Assembly: GCF_021347895.1 (NCBI RefSeq)
Contig: NC_067113.1
Location: forward strand, 4,570,251 to 4,634,250
Source of the DNA: Acanthochromis polyacanthus
Lineage: Eukaryota > Chordata > Actinopteri > Pomacentridae
DNA: 64,000 bases
Direction of reading: 5' to 3'
The position numbers and the translations under genes are program-made. Below the pieces are notes generated by a model that saw nothing but the letters and a program-made list of their open reading frames with translations, did no database searches and had not been told where the DNA came from. Shown in pieces: positions 1 through 24,290 of the stretch. Within the stretch, counting starts at the first letter, position 1. Each line of letters opens with the position of its first letter.

Positions 1-837
1 CATAGAGGACTCAGCCTCTTCGGACTGCCTGACATTTGCTGTTGACTTCTTGATAAAACCCTTTAGATATCTGCCTTCTGTGTATACACATGATATATTA
101 TGTGTGCACTGTGTGGCTTCCAAGTTCTCAAGCAAACATTTTAGTTTGCCCAGTGACCTTAAATCAACCAGTATACTCTTGTGAATTATACCTAACCCAG
201 GATTTCTGTATGGACTCTCAAGCGGGATCTGCAGATTAAGCACATCTTTATGTAAAAATATGCACCACATTAAAATTTAAACAATGATTGCGCAATAGCT
301 GGAAATTGCAAAGAGGGCATTTCAAACCATGTTAGTTCAGACAGCTGTCTTAAAATATCTGCATGGTCAATTGTACTTAGATGAGAAGTTGCAAATAAGA
401 ATCAAGTGATTTCCAGCCTGTCTTTGTTGTTTCAAATCTATGAGTTATGATATCTCACATATCTCAGCAGCAGAAGGTTAGCTGCTGGCTGTTTGAGGGC
501 TTCTGGTGCTAAGACGATGTAGCCCTGACAACAGCAGTGTCTCAGAAGGCAACATGCATCTTTGGAAGCTGTGTGAGGGAGCTGTAGTGAATTTTCCAAA
601 GTTACACTCACTGCATTCATACTGTGAGGTCAGTCTGTTTAGACAGTAGTGCAACTAAACTGAAGAATGAGAATCTGTATTCAATAGAATTTGATTAAAT
701 ATAAAGAAATTGTTGATCTGAGTATTCAACCCTTAATAATATCTGTGATATTTGCTCAGAGTTCTGTTGGCTGGTCATACTTGTAAACATAAAGTAGTCA
801 GGTAGCACTTGTAAGAATCATGATTAATATTTTTAAC
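1..837. other. AT-rich stretch, nothing recognised
   Basis: No exon with conserved protein content, RNA gene or clear repeat was recognised. The short open frame on the minus strand at 438-620 has no family resemblance and no splice context. Confidence 0.5.
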
Positions 838-1340
838 TTACAGAGCACTTTTCAAAATCCAAAGCATAAAGTGTTACAAGGCAGGAAAATGAAACAGATA
901 AGTCATAAAACCATCAGAATTCAAGAGACATGAAAAGACAACATGTTGTTAGAAAAAGTGAAACCAATACTCATAGAAATAAACTGAGGAAGGGCTCGCA
1001 GATAAAACAATGTTTTATGAAGAGCCTTCAAAGAAGTCATTGACTCAGCCAACTGGATTTCCTCAGACAGATTGTTCCAGAGACTTTGGATCCTGACTCC
1101 AAATGCTTTGTCCTTTTGAGTTTTCAGCTTGGTCAGATTAAAGATGTTTGCCTGAGGATCTCAATGCCATGGCTTGTGCAGATACCTAAGTGAAAGCGAA
1201 GGTTTAAACAATTTACAGAATTCACAAAAATCCAACCAAGGTATTAAAAGCGAACTAAAGAGACCCCAGAGGAACACAAAACTAGAACAGAGCAGGCTGA
1301 ATATACTAGTAAGCCAAACTCACAACTAAGAGCTAACCAG
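838..1340 (-). repeat. Decayed interspersed repeat, probably antisense
   Basis: The text resembles a dispersed teleost repeat whose phrases (a run ending in 'gcataaagtgttacaag', then 'ctcagacagattgttccag') recur across fish genomes in my recollection. No intact reading frame or terminal repeats are visible. The family is not assigned. Confidence 0.35.
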
Positions 1341-1435
1341 TGTCTAGTAACCCGAAGGAGCTAGGGATAATATCAATACAAGAGACTCAAGGGTTGTGGT
1401 ACGTGTCCAGGATCTGTCGGTTTCTCACATCTTAT

Positions 1436-2300
1436 TCATTATCTATGTGAAATGCACCACGTTGCATGCTGGTTGCGTTGTGGTGCGTTTTGAGCTGCAC
1501 TGCGGTGTGTCATCCCGAAGCTCATTTGCATAAAGTAGACCTGATGGTATGTGTCCACAGGATCCATTTTTCTCACATGTAAACATGGTACATCTGGAAA
1601 TTGGCCGCTTGGTCGGCGGGTCACCAGCAGGCCGCTACATGGTCACATGACAACGCTTTCAGCTTGAGTCCAGCAGATGCATCTGACCAACATGGCAGCT
1701 CAGCCTCAAATTTTCTGTTATTACAAAAACAGTTCATTGAAAAGTATTTCGGGAAGCGTTTGAGGCGAGAAATAACCTGTGCATCCTCATTTTAGTTCAA
1801 CAACAGCTGGTTTAGACATTTAACGAAAATTTCGCGATGCATCAGTCAAGTCTACTTTATGCAAATGAGCTACGGGCAACTCTGGGCCAATGCGCCACAA
1901 TGCAGCATGAAATGCGCTGCAACGCAACCAGCATGCAAAGCAGGGCATTTCACATAGGCAATAAATGGGATGCAAGAAATGAGGTGTCCACAGGGGCATG
2001 TTTTTCTCACATTGGAAACATGCTGCATCTGAATGTGCATGCTTTGTGGTCGGTCACTAGCGGGACACTACGTGGTCACATGACAGTACTTTCAGCTTGA
2101 GTCCAGCAGATGCGTGTGTCCAACATGGCAGCTCGGTTGCAAACTTTCTCTTTTATTTCAACACACTTCAGCGAAAAGTATTTCTGAAAGCATTTGAGGC
2201 AAGAAATAACCTTTGCAGTTGTTGAATCTGTTTTGCGAGGCTTTGGACCTTCACTTCCCGTGCCTCATATGCATAAAGTAGAAATCAAGCAAAAAATGCA
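1436..2300. repeat. Composite repeat with diverged direct and inverted copies
   Basis: A unit containing 'tcagcttgagtccagcag' and 'aacatggcagctc' occurs near 1555-1795 and again, diverged, near 1985-2215, in the same orientation. A second unit containing 'ctactttatgcaaatgagc' and 'cgcaaccagcatgcaa' occurs near 1840-1965 and in inverted orientation near 1440-1540. The pattern fits a non-autonomous DNA transposon or duplicated MITE remnant. The superfamily is uncertain; open frames inside look like chance. Confidence 0.55.
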
Positions 2301-2652
2301 CAACATTGATTAAGAGATGCAAAATGACCAGAGAGTGTTACTTATCCACTGCATCTAATCCCATGTAGTGGGGGTTTCTCTCTCTCTCTTTCTCTCTCTT
2401 CATACTCTTGTTAACACATTGTGTTGTACGAAGTCTTTCTTTTATGGCATACAATGCAATTTGTGCATTGTGTCTCTTAGTATAACATGCTGACGGCTTC
2501 CCTCCCGACATGAAAACATATTCAGTAAGGTGGACCTGAAAGGTACATTATTTAATCAGTCGAAGAATAAAACAAAGTTGCATGTATATTAAAATCAATA
2601 TGTGGTCTACACAAATGTGTGGATGCCTCATTTGCAATGCAACTGAATAAGG

Positions 2653-2879
2653 TAGGACTGGACCCGAATATCCGAATATTCGTTCGCTACGGCGGTATCC
2701 GGATATTAATTTTGGTATGGCGGAACAAATATTCGGCGTTACAGACAAATGGATCCGAATATTCGGGTCGTTTCAGCCACGCCCGTCAGACGTTACAGGG
2801 CAGAACAAATATTCAGATATTCTTCTTTAATAGGGCAAGAATATCCGGAGACCAGAAACCACTATTCGGGCCAGCCCTA
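2653..2879. mobile_element. hAT-type MITE with perfect 8-bp target duplication
   Basis: The 227-bp element starts TAGGACTGGACCCGAATA and ends in the near-inverse TATTCGGGCCAGCCCTA (with small differences). It is flanked on both sides by GAATAAGG (2645-2652 and 2880-2887), an exact 8-bp target duplication, which is the mark of hAT transposition. There is no transposase, so it is non-autonomous. It is unusually rich in CpG compared with its surroundings. Confidence 0.8.
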
Positions 2880-2887
2880 GAATAAGG

Positions 2888-3837
2888 AAAATGATGCAGA
2901 AACACAAATCATAACATTCAATAAGAATTACTAAAATATTTAACCCATTTTAATGGAGAAACCAGAAACTGATAAAGTCATTAAAAATAATTACAGAATC
3001 TAGAATATAACACAAATGATTCAAAGAACAGCTCTCAAGGATGTCAGGGAAAATTATAAACTAAGATATAAAAATAATCAAACTTTAGAATTTTTGCAGG
3101 TTAGTCCAAGTTGTAACTTTTAGATATGCAACTCTGTTACAAAGAGATGATTATATGAGAGGTTTAAATCAACCACAGAAGAAGGACTTTCAAGAAATCT
3201 TGAAGTGATATATTAGGTCTATTATCAAATAGTCACCTAAAAGTAAATAAAAGACCATTTTGGAATCAGAAAAGTAGAAATGAGAAATCGCAATCAATGA
3301 ATTCAAGAGCAGCCTCATCACCAGGGGGGCGAGTGCAAGTCTGCATCAATTCTGACTCAGTGACAATGTGCAATGGTGTGTTGTCATAGAACAAGTTATA
3401 CAAATATACGTTTTGTGACCACACATAGAAATATGCAGTAAACTGCTCGATCAAAGACATTTAGTTAAACAAATATCAACAACTTCCACTGTATTTGGGA
3501 CCAAATATATCTCCTCTTTAGTCTAGAAAGCTTTGGATGTTGTCATCTGGCTGTGTAAGTGTTGCTACATTTGACTGTTGCAAAAACCAGCTAATGAAAG
3601 TTAAAAATGAAAAGATGTTATGAGAAAAGGAAATGCCATCAAAGAAACCTGGAAGTAAGTTTTACTTTTCTTCAAGTGTTTTCTCCGGAGAGAGGCAAGT
3701 TCATCCCATGGCTCTTTGCCTCCTTTTTACCTTACATCTTAATAATGGGTGTTGTATTCAGCTGAAATGTAATTATATTTTTACATGTTTTGAATGATGA
3801 CTACCAGGCACATAGCTAAAGTGTAGGCATAGGAAAG
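2888..3837. other. AT-rich stretch, nothing recognised
   Basis: No conserved coding content, terminal repeats or RNA gene was recognised. The 64-residue frame on the minus strand at 3266-3460 has no recognisable relatives. Confidence 0.5.
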
Positions 3838-4010
3838 GCTGACCGTGGCTCAGATGGAGGAGTGTGTTATCCATCAATCACAAGGTTCACGGTTCAGTCC
3901 CTACCCCTCTGCATGTTGAAGTGTCCCTGAGCAAGACACTGAACCTGTAGTTGCTCCTGGCAGGCACCTTGTACAGCAGCTCTGTTGCTGTTGATGTGCA
4001 TGTGAAGGGT
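3838..4010 (+). mobile_element. tRNA-derived SINE remnant
   Basis: A sequence like a tRNA promoter lies at the 5' end. An A-box-like TGGCTCAGATGG (3846-3857) is followed 33 bases later by a B-box-like GGTTCAGTCC (3891-3900). Downstream comes the SINE body 'gaagtgtccctgagcaagac', a phrase I associate with a common teleost tRNA SINE. No clear flanking target duplication was found. It is not a functional tRNA gene, because the rest of a cloverleaf is absent. Confidence 0.65.
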
Positions 4011-4211
4011 GTTCTTTTTTAACAGCTATAAGAGGTGGTCCTGCAAGTGGTGGGCAATTTATTTCAAGTTAATTTGTTTTTCATCTTCACTCCTTGCCTT
4101 GGCAACAGTATAATTACCAAGCAGCAATCTCTGTGCCTGAAAAATTCGGCTTTACAGTGAAAATAAACATGTTCACAGACTGTTACAAAAAAATTGTTTT
4201 GGCCTTAGCTA

Positions 4212-5845
<1,634 letters not shown>

Positions 5846-5847
5846 TA

Positions 5848-7335
5848 ATTTTCCTGTTTATGACAATTGAACAGGGATTACATTTTTATTTAGCTCACCC
5901 ATTTAAATTGAAACATGTGGCTGCTTTGAGTGACATGCAGATGCTGTCATAAAACATTTAATAGCCCATAAGAGATTCAATTCTGCTACTCTTACACTTT
6001 ATCTCTTTGCCCATTTTTAGATTAGTCAGGAGTTAGGAGGAGTCAGTCACTGTCAAGTTGGTGAAGGCCAGAGCCAACACACCAAAAGCTGCTGTTCAGA
6101 AAACCTATGAGGTCACTGAAAATAACAAGGCTGTAGTTCTTACATGGAAGGGCATGCTCCATCCAAAAACATCTAGGAATTCCCATTCAGCAAAATCTCT
6201 CTCTAAATCTCTCTCCAGTTGTTTATTTATTTCAATGTCTTATTCTTGAAGCCGACTCAAACTGTTTGACAAAACATGAAATGTTAAATGAAGCCAGTCA
6301 GAAGCTCCTCTAGCACTCCTCAGCACCATCAGGAACATGGGAAAGTTATCCAGATGCAGGTTCTGTGTTCATAGTCAAAATACACTTTCGAACTTTCTGC
6401 TGTTTCATTAGCTCAATCAAACACTAACACGTTTTTTTTTTCAACTTACTTTTACTTATTTTGTTACTTTTGTTGTCAGAGCAGGAGAAATACAACAAAG
6501 GCATTGAGCAAACAGGAAATCAAATTCACCTTTACAACCAAGGCAAGAATCACTGTACTGGATGCACAATTTCCATTGGAAATTAGTAATGGGTCAAGGA
6601 ATGTGATCAAATATAGCTTTTAAGGTATTTTGATCATCTGTCCATATCCACAGCCATAACGTCCATTTAAAGAATTGACTTCTACACAGGGAATAAGAGT
6701 GTTTTTTACAACATAAATGTGTGTGCTGCAATCTCCTTTGTTTAAGTGAGAAAAGTTTGTGCGATGTTAGACATGACGAACATACCTTATAAGATCTTCA
6801 GTAATGTCTTAGCATGTTCTATATGTAGTGAGATTTTTATGAGAAGGCAGGAATAATAACCCTTTTATTTTTAAAAAACTGCATTTCAATGTGGATAAAG
6901 CTTTAATATCCAAAATGTCCATGTAGTCAATCAAAGAAACTTAAAAGAGTCAGGCTTCTACTATGGAAGAGTGAATCTAAAATACATCTAAAATAAACTA
7001 CAGAAAAATATAAATGGTAGAAGCATGCAGCCTGTACTGAATAAGTACTAAACATAAGGAATATGAAATACAATGTAAACTCAAATATCTGAAACAAAGC
7101 ATCTTTTCAGAAAACTATAAATTGCATCGCAGATACTACATCCAGGTTTCTGTCACAAATTTTATCTTTACAAACAAGCTGCATCAGCACACATACATAC
7201 ACAAACAAATGTGCATGACTTTTCAGTGCAGAATTCCTCAGAAACATAAAAGTCTAAAACTACAAGTAAGACTTCGAGTACAGTTTTGTTTGCTTTCCCC
7301 ATCAGTCGACCAAGTAACTGACTAACTAAATTGTA
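5848..7335. other. Region downstream of lrit3, with an FN3-like frame on the plus strand
   Basis: Below the lrit3 stop codon the minus strand looks like 3' untranslated or intergenic DNA, with no FN3 or membrane segment. On the plus strand, 6037-6249 is open and encodes EESVTVKLVKARANTPK and then a stretch with VVLTW, which looks like the start of a fibronectin type III domain. It is preceded by a possible acceptor ('cccatttttag', ending at 6020), but an in-frame TAG at 6034 separates the two. No partner exon was found. See the separate finding. Confidence 0.35.
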
Positions 7336-19012
<11,677 letters not shown>

Positions 19013-19805
19013 TCTTCATCAGTCCAACCCTGTACTCATACAGGTCTTCAGTATATCTACATTCCTAGTTCTCTTCAGTGTGAGGCTGTGTCCACGGTGC
19101 AGAGTGAAACTGAAATCCAGATTAGCTAGGATTATACAGCCTACAAGCAGCATGTAATCCCACGCCTCACTGTCAGAAGACAAATCAACACATCAGGGAT
19201 GGCCCAAGCCTTTCTTGTACCTTGAGGAAAATCTAACCCCATGATGTCACATTCCCTGCTGTAATATTTCATTCAGATCAGTAACTGAGTGATCGGTGTA
19301 TAAGCTTCAAATGGTCCCACTATGTCACTCAGTGTTGTTGATTATATTTAAAATGGTGTTTACAGTTAACACTAGTGCTAACATAACAAATGTAACACTG
19401 ACAATGACGTAGCCCTTGAACGACAACATTATTTTCGTCTTTACTGCATTAAGAAATAAACATATTTATCATCACAAGTAAAAATAATAATGTAGAAACA
19501 TAGCCCCACATTATTGTGTAAATGTTATTTTTAATGCTTTTCACAATTGTATGCAGTTTAATAAACACATGCAAATTTCATTTTATAAAATACAGGGCAA
19601 TGTTGGTTTTCTAATGGAAACATGAATCAGGAAAGGAACTGTACAAAGAGATGAATGAAATGTTTCCCTGTCATCTGTGGTGGAGTAGATGCATAAAGTG
19701 GCAAAAATATGCAGAACCTCTTAAAAATATATTTTCTCATGTTATGGAAGAACGACGAAACAACATAGGAGACCTTGCATCTATCACCATGTCCATAAAA
19801 TGACA
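19013..19805. other. lrit3 5' flank, nothing specific recognised
   Basis: This must contain the lrit3 5' untranslated region and promoter, reading leftwards from the ATG at 19012. No TATA box or known motif stands out. Confidence 0.45.
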
Positions 19806-20951
19806 TAACTGTTTTAAAAACCCAATGATTTCCTCCACCCTGACCGCTTGGTGGAAGGCATTACAAATTGCAAACTCTAAATTGGAGCCCTGTAAATTTT
19901 CTCCCATTTGGTACAACCCTGATTTTCAAGTTAACAATCAGCCGCTCCATTTAGCTGTTTGGGAGCAGAATGGAATCACACATCTCCACCACCTCTTCTC
20001 AGATAATACGTTCATGTCATATACAAACTTGCTTCAAAAATACAAAATAAAAAACGGGAATTTTTTACATAATCTACAAGTTAAAAATATTATTAAGAAA
20101 AGAATCCCAACACTTCAAAGCACGCTCTGGCCGTCGGCATTAGCTGAAGCAATCATAAAGCTTTCTCCAACAACAACTAAAACCCTCTCTAAAATATATA
20201 AGTTACTCTTAAGCACTGATACAATACATTTACCTATTTCTAAATGGGAGTCAGACCTATCTATATCCCCGGAACCAGACTTCTGGACTCAAATTTGCGA
20301 TAATGCATTTAAAAATGACAAAATACACAAACTTACAACTCATCCAATACAAAATCCTCCATAGAACACATATTACTCAATACATGATGAACAAAATGGG
20401 ATTCTCCGACTCCGACATCTGTCTCCAGTGCTCCCAGAACACTGCTGATACTTATTTTCATGCTCTATGGCTGTGCACCCCCGTAAAAAATTTCTGGACC
20501 AACGTCTCAGAAAAACTTTCCGCTATCTTAAACTGCAGGATTCCTCTATCTCCAAGTCTGTGTTTACTCGGCGACTTAACAACAACGGACCTACCACGCA
20601 AACAATCTCAATCCTTACTTGTAGCCCTCGCCATTGCCAAAAAAACAATCCTTGTTAACTGGAAAAATAAGCAGTCTCTGAACATTAATCTCTGGTTGAA
20701 CCTCCTAATAAATCACATTTCAATGGAGAAAAATCTCTGCTTCAAATAAAAATCAGTTGTTAAATTTTGGCGTGGTGGGGGAGGGTGGGTGGCGGGGGTG
20801 GGGCAGGGGGTCGGGGGTTTGGGGTCTGGGGGGCGGGGGGGTGGTCGTGGGGGAAGTGGGGCGCCGTGGGGGTCTGCTATGGCCTGTTCTGCTGCGCGGG
20901 CCTTGGGGCTCTGGCTGTGTCGGGGGGGGGGGGGGGGGGGGCTGTGTGGAG

Positions 20952-22113
20952 TAGAGTGCCTATATAATGAGAGTGGCGACATGACGGGTCCAAAAAATTT
21001 TGGTCACGTGATCTATAGGAGCCATTTTGTTTCCAATTCATGAACGTCGGTTATGCCTGTTAACGTTGTTTACAACGCAGAGAGTAATTCTAGGTCTTTT
21101 TTTGGCTTCATAAATACCTGAAAAATGACGGGCTGTTGTGCCTTTGGGTGCACAAATCGATCGGAGAAGGGATTACACATGTTTAGATTTCCCAGGAGTA
21201 GTGAAAGAAGGAAACTGTGGGAAAATAAAGTCCAGAGAGTGGAATGGAAACCGACTTCATCATGATTTTTGTGCCAGGTTAGTCCCATGTATGTACTTTC
21301 ATGTTATGATGTATGGGTGAATGACAGATAGAAAAGTTTGATGTGATTTTAGGCAGTTGTGGTTATTTTGACTTTGACCATTTTCATGCATGGAGATACA
21401 TGAAATACGGGCCGCTGAAGTTTAACGGGGTAACCCGTTAAACTTCAGCAGCCCATCTGAGCTTCGACAACAGCCTCCCTGTTCATTCACATGATTTCCA
21501 ATTCAACAAACAGCTGACAGTTTTCTGTTTCATATTTTCTGTTTTCCGTCCAACCTGCAGTCACTTATCAGCCTCATATGACCCGAACAGGCTCCGTCTT
21601 CACCTGTTTCTGAGCTGTTAGCCGCCGTTAGCATGAGGATGCTGTTAGCCATATGCTTACAGCTGCAGCAGCGTACAGGCGGACGGGGAAACGTATTTTA
21701 CTAAATTTACCGAAGCTGCAAACTCGATGATAGAAACATTATACACCCATGGAAAGCTTAGATTCTCATGAATCCGCCGGTATAAACCACTTTCAGATGT
21801 GATTACCACAGCGGGTAATATAAACAGATTTGTCCAACAAACAGCAAATAACGTAAACAGCACAACTCACCTTTGAAGGCTCAAAACTAGTCACAGATGA
21901 AAATATTCAACTAAAAACGGCCATAATCCAACCTTGGACATCCAGACAAAACAAGCCAGTAAATTATTTTGTCCAAAACGTGTCTTAAAATCAATAAACA
22001 ATCCATGGTTTTCGTGAATGTCCACCTCGCGCTGCGCGTCCCATATTGAGTGAATGGAAACAAAATGGCTTCAAATCCCCAGTTGTCGCCACTCTCATTA
22101 TATAGGCACTCTA
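20952..22113 (+). mobile_element. P-like DNA transposon with a THAP exon, internally deleted
   Basis: The element is 1,162 bp with perfect 30-bp terminal inverted repeats (TAGAGTGCCTATATAATGAG at the left, its complement at 22084-22113). The flanks are GTGTGGAG (20944-20951) and GTGTGGAC (22114-22121), matching at seven of eight bases. An 8-bp duplication is typical of the P superfamily and argues against Kolobok or piggyBac. A THAP exon lies near the left end, and a perfect hairpin at 21414-21449. No RNase-H-like catalytic region is visible. Confidence 0.75.
21125..21277 (+). pseudogene. THAP zinc-finger exon of the P-like element
   Basis: From the ATG at 21125 the frame reads MTGCCAFGCTNRSEKGLHMF, then FPRSSERRKLWENKVQR and W..PTS. 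This is the start of a THAP domain (C-x4-C, the FP pair, the invariant Trp and Pro). A stop interrupts near 21262; in another frame the text continues as HDFCA, so one base appears lost. A donor-like GTTAGT follows at 21278, where the conserved C..H pair would come from the next exon. THAP domains bind DNA at transposon ends. Confidence 0.65.
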
Positions 22114-22440
22114 GTGTGGACCTCCTTGGGCTGGAGGGGACAGCTCCCTCCTTTTGGTGGAGGTTTTCATGCATGCCAGACCCACCACACCGGCACCTAC
22201 CAAAACTCTATTGAGTTTGTTCCTCCGGTCGCTGAGTCAGTGGAGGTTGCTGGGTTAGTGTCTGTGGATCTCACTCTGCTCTATCTATCCTTCTTGTGGC
22301 CTCCTGACATCTTCATGATTGATCCAGTTGGGATTTTGTCGTATTAGGTGTTTGTGAAAGGTCTTAGATTTGTAAATGGTTTTAAGGTGTGAATTAAAGA
22401 GTACAAACAAATAAAATGCACCTTTTCTCTTAGAACACTG

Positions 22441-23169
22441 TCTATGCCTCACCTTTCTGTCTGTCCTGTGTTTGTTTTATGTTTCACTTGGGTGTGCACA
22501 GCCCTCAATGGCATAATGTAGGAAACAGCTTGAAATAAACATGATAGGTTAATTTGCCATGAGGGCCGGTGATGGTCACAGTCACAAAGAAGAAAAACAA
22601 TTGCACATGAAGCTTAAGCAATGACACCATGAGTGGTTGGTGTCATTTTTGAGCAGATTTGCAGACAAAAAAAAAAAATAAGAAAAGAAACAGCATAGGA
22701 GACATGCATGTGTTACTAGACTATTTCCAGCAGAATTTTTTGTCCTTTGTCCTACAGAAGAGGACGACAAAGATTATGTTAGACGACTGAAAATTTGGAG
22801 ACAGGGTGAAAGGGTTGATAGGTTCTCTGTGTTACTGGAATGTAAAGCTGAACACCTTCCAATTTAAAAATAAATGGCATTATGAGATTTGTTGTGGATA
22901 TTTGTTCAGATGCTTATTAGATGTAAAAAAATACAAACGCGTTGCAAAGGAATACCGCCATGTGGGTGTGGAGGTATCAGTATGGTGAATGTGGTCCAGT
23001 CCAGAGCATAACCTGTAAGAATTACATATCATAAGCTGAAGCAGTTACAGTACAGGAATGTTAAAAAAAACAAAAACAGTGGCACATAGCACCACAGAGA
23101 TAAGAGATTTTACAAAGAACAGAATGGTTGTCAAGACCCCTGCCCCAGTCTCTGCTACTGTTTCTGCCC

Positions 23170-23170
<1 letters not shown>
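22441..23170. other. Nothing recognised
   Basis: Intergenic sequence between the L1 tail and the TATC microsatellite. Short open frames only. Confidence 0.45.

Positions 23171-23259
<89 letters not shown>
23171..23259. repeat. (TATC)n microsatellite
   Basis: An uninterrupted tetranucleotide tract of about 89 bp. It produces spurious Ile-Tyr-Leu-Ser frames on the plus strand. Confidence 0.98.
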
Positions 23260-24290
23260 GCCTCTGCTGGCAGTGCACTTAATTACAGTAATTACTGCAG
23301 GAATTGGAGGCAGCTGCAGGGACCGGCTCACCTGTGCCTAAAGTCTTGCTCATCCCTCCACTCTCTGCCAGATCATCGTCTCTGCTGGCTGTCTGCTCTC
23401 GCCGGACCCTGATTCCCTTGAGCTTCTCCGCCCCTATAGTTCAGTTTTCCGTTTGTGAGTTTTCCTGTTTTGTCATCTTAGGTTAGTTGTTTGATATTAG
23501 TTTTCCACAGCCTTCCCCCTCTTTGCTGGTTTAGAGTTTTCCATTTGGTTTTGCTACTTTTTAAAAATGAGGTTTGGCTACTCCCTGTTCAGTTATTTTT
23601 GCCCAGTGCTCATGATTTAGTTTTAGTTTGATTTGTCGTTTAATAAATTCTTATGACTTTAGCTGACTTCCAGTTGGTGTGAGTAGACAAAAGTTGCAGT
23701 GAAAGCATCAAGAAGAGAGGAGCAGGAGTCATTCTCTACATGAACAACAAGTGGTGCAACCTCAGATACATTACTGTGAAAAAAAACTGTGTACAGTGCA
23801 CTGGAAAAAATCCTCTATCATCAACTCTGAACAGCCAGGAAAACAGCAACAGCAAGTGAACTTCAAAAATGAGCAGAGGAGTCTTCAAAATAATGCTCTT
23901 GAGTCAGGCAGAGTCTGGTGCAAAAAGGTTTCATTTGTCACCACGAGTTAATCTTGGGACTGAACTGACCACTCTTTACACTAAAACTTGCTTTTATTCA
24001 CTTCGGGGATCCTCCTATCCCCAGGACTGCCCTCCTTCTTTCTTTTGAAATTATCCACTTGTGTCAGAAATAAGGATGTCTAACCCTCACCTGGGACATG
24101 TCTGGGCAAAGTCTGTTGGTATCATGACTTATGGCAGTGTGCCTGTGTACAACGGCCCTGTGCTCTCCAGTTTGGTACTTTTTGTACATTTGCTTTTTCA
24201 TGTCAGTCAGCCTTAGTTACCATCGAGTTTCACGACTCGATGGTAACTAAACTCTCCTCAGGTCGACACAATATGCCAATATCATTGGTG
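23260..24290. other. Probable dispersed repeat tail, family unknown
   Basis: The stretch 23270-23690 ends 'gtttaataaattcttatgac', the pattern of a retroelement or repeat 3' end with an embedded AATAAA-like signal. No coding content was recognised. A perfect 16-bp hairpin lies at 24213-24250. Confidence 0.35.

Larger units (their letters stand above)
19806..22440 (+). mobile_element. L1-type LINE, ORF2 C-terminus and 3' tail, interrupted
   Basis: The plus strand encodes the C-terminal part of an L1-like ORF2 in two frames: TLTAWWKALQ to about 20310, then after a shift YKILHRTHIT and KMGFSDSDICLQCSQNTAD with the cysteine motif and FHALWLCTPVKNFW, ending at a stop near 20749. A G-rich 3' region with runs of G up to 20941 follows. 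The tail is split by the P-like element at 20952-22113 and resumes with 'gacctccttgggctggag' to about 22440. It is 5'-truncated and dead. Confidence 0.8.

Noticed and set aside
3843..3910. Possible tRNA gene
   Set aside because: A- and B-box-like motifs are present but the cloverleaf stems are not; it is the head of a SINE.
20713..21043. Proline-rich and glycine-rich frames at 20.7-21.0 kb
   Set aside because: They read through the G-rich 3' tail of the L1 element in several frames at once, which indicates base composition rather than coding.
23058..23412. Ile-Tyr-Leu-Ser repeat proteins
   Set aside because: Translation of the (TATC)n tract.
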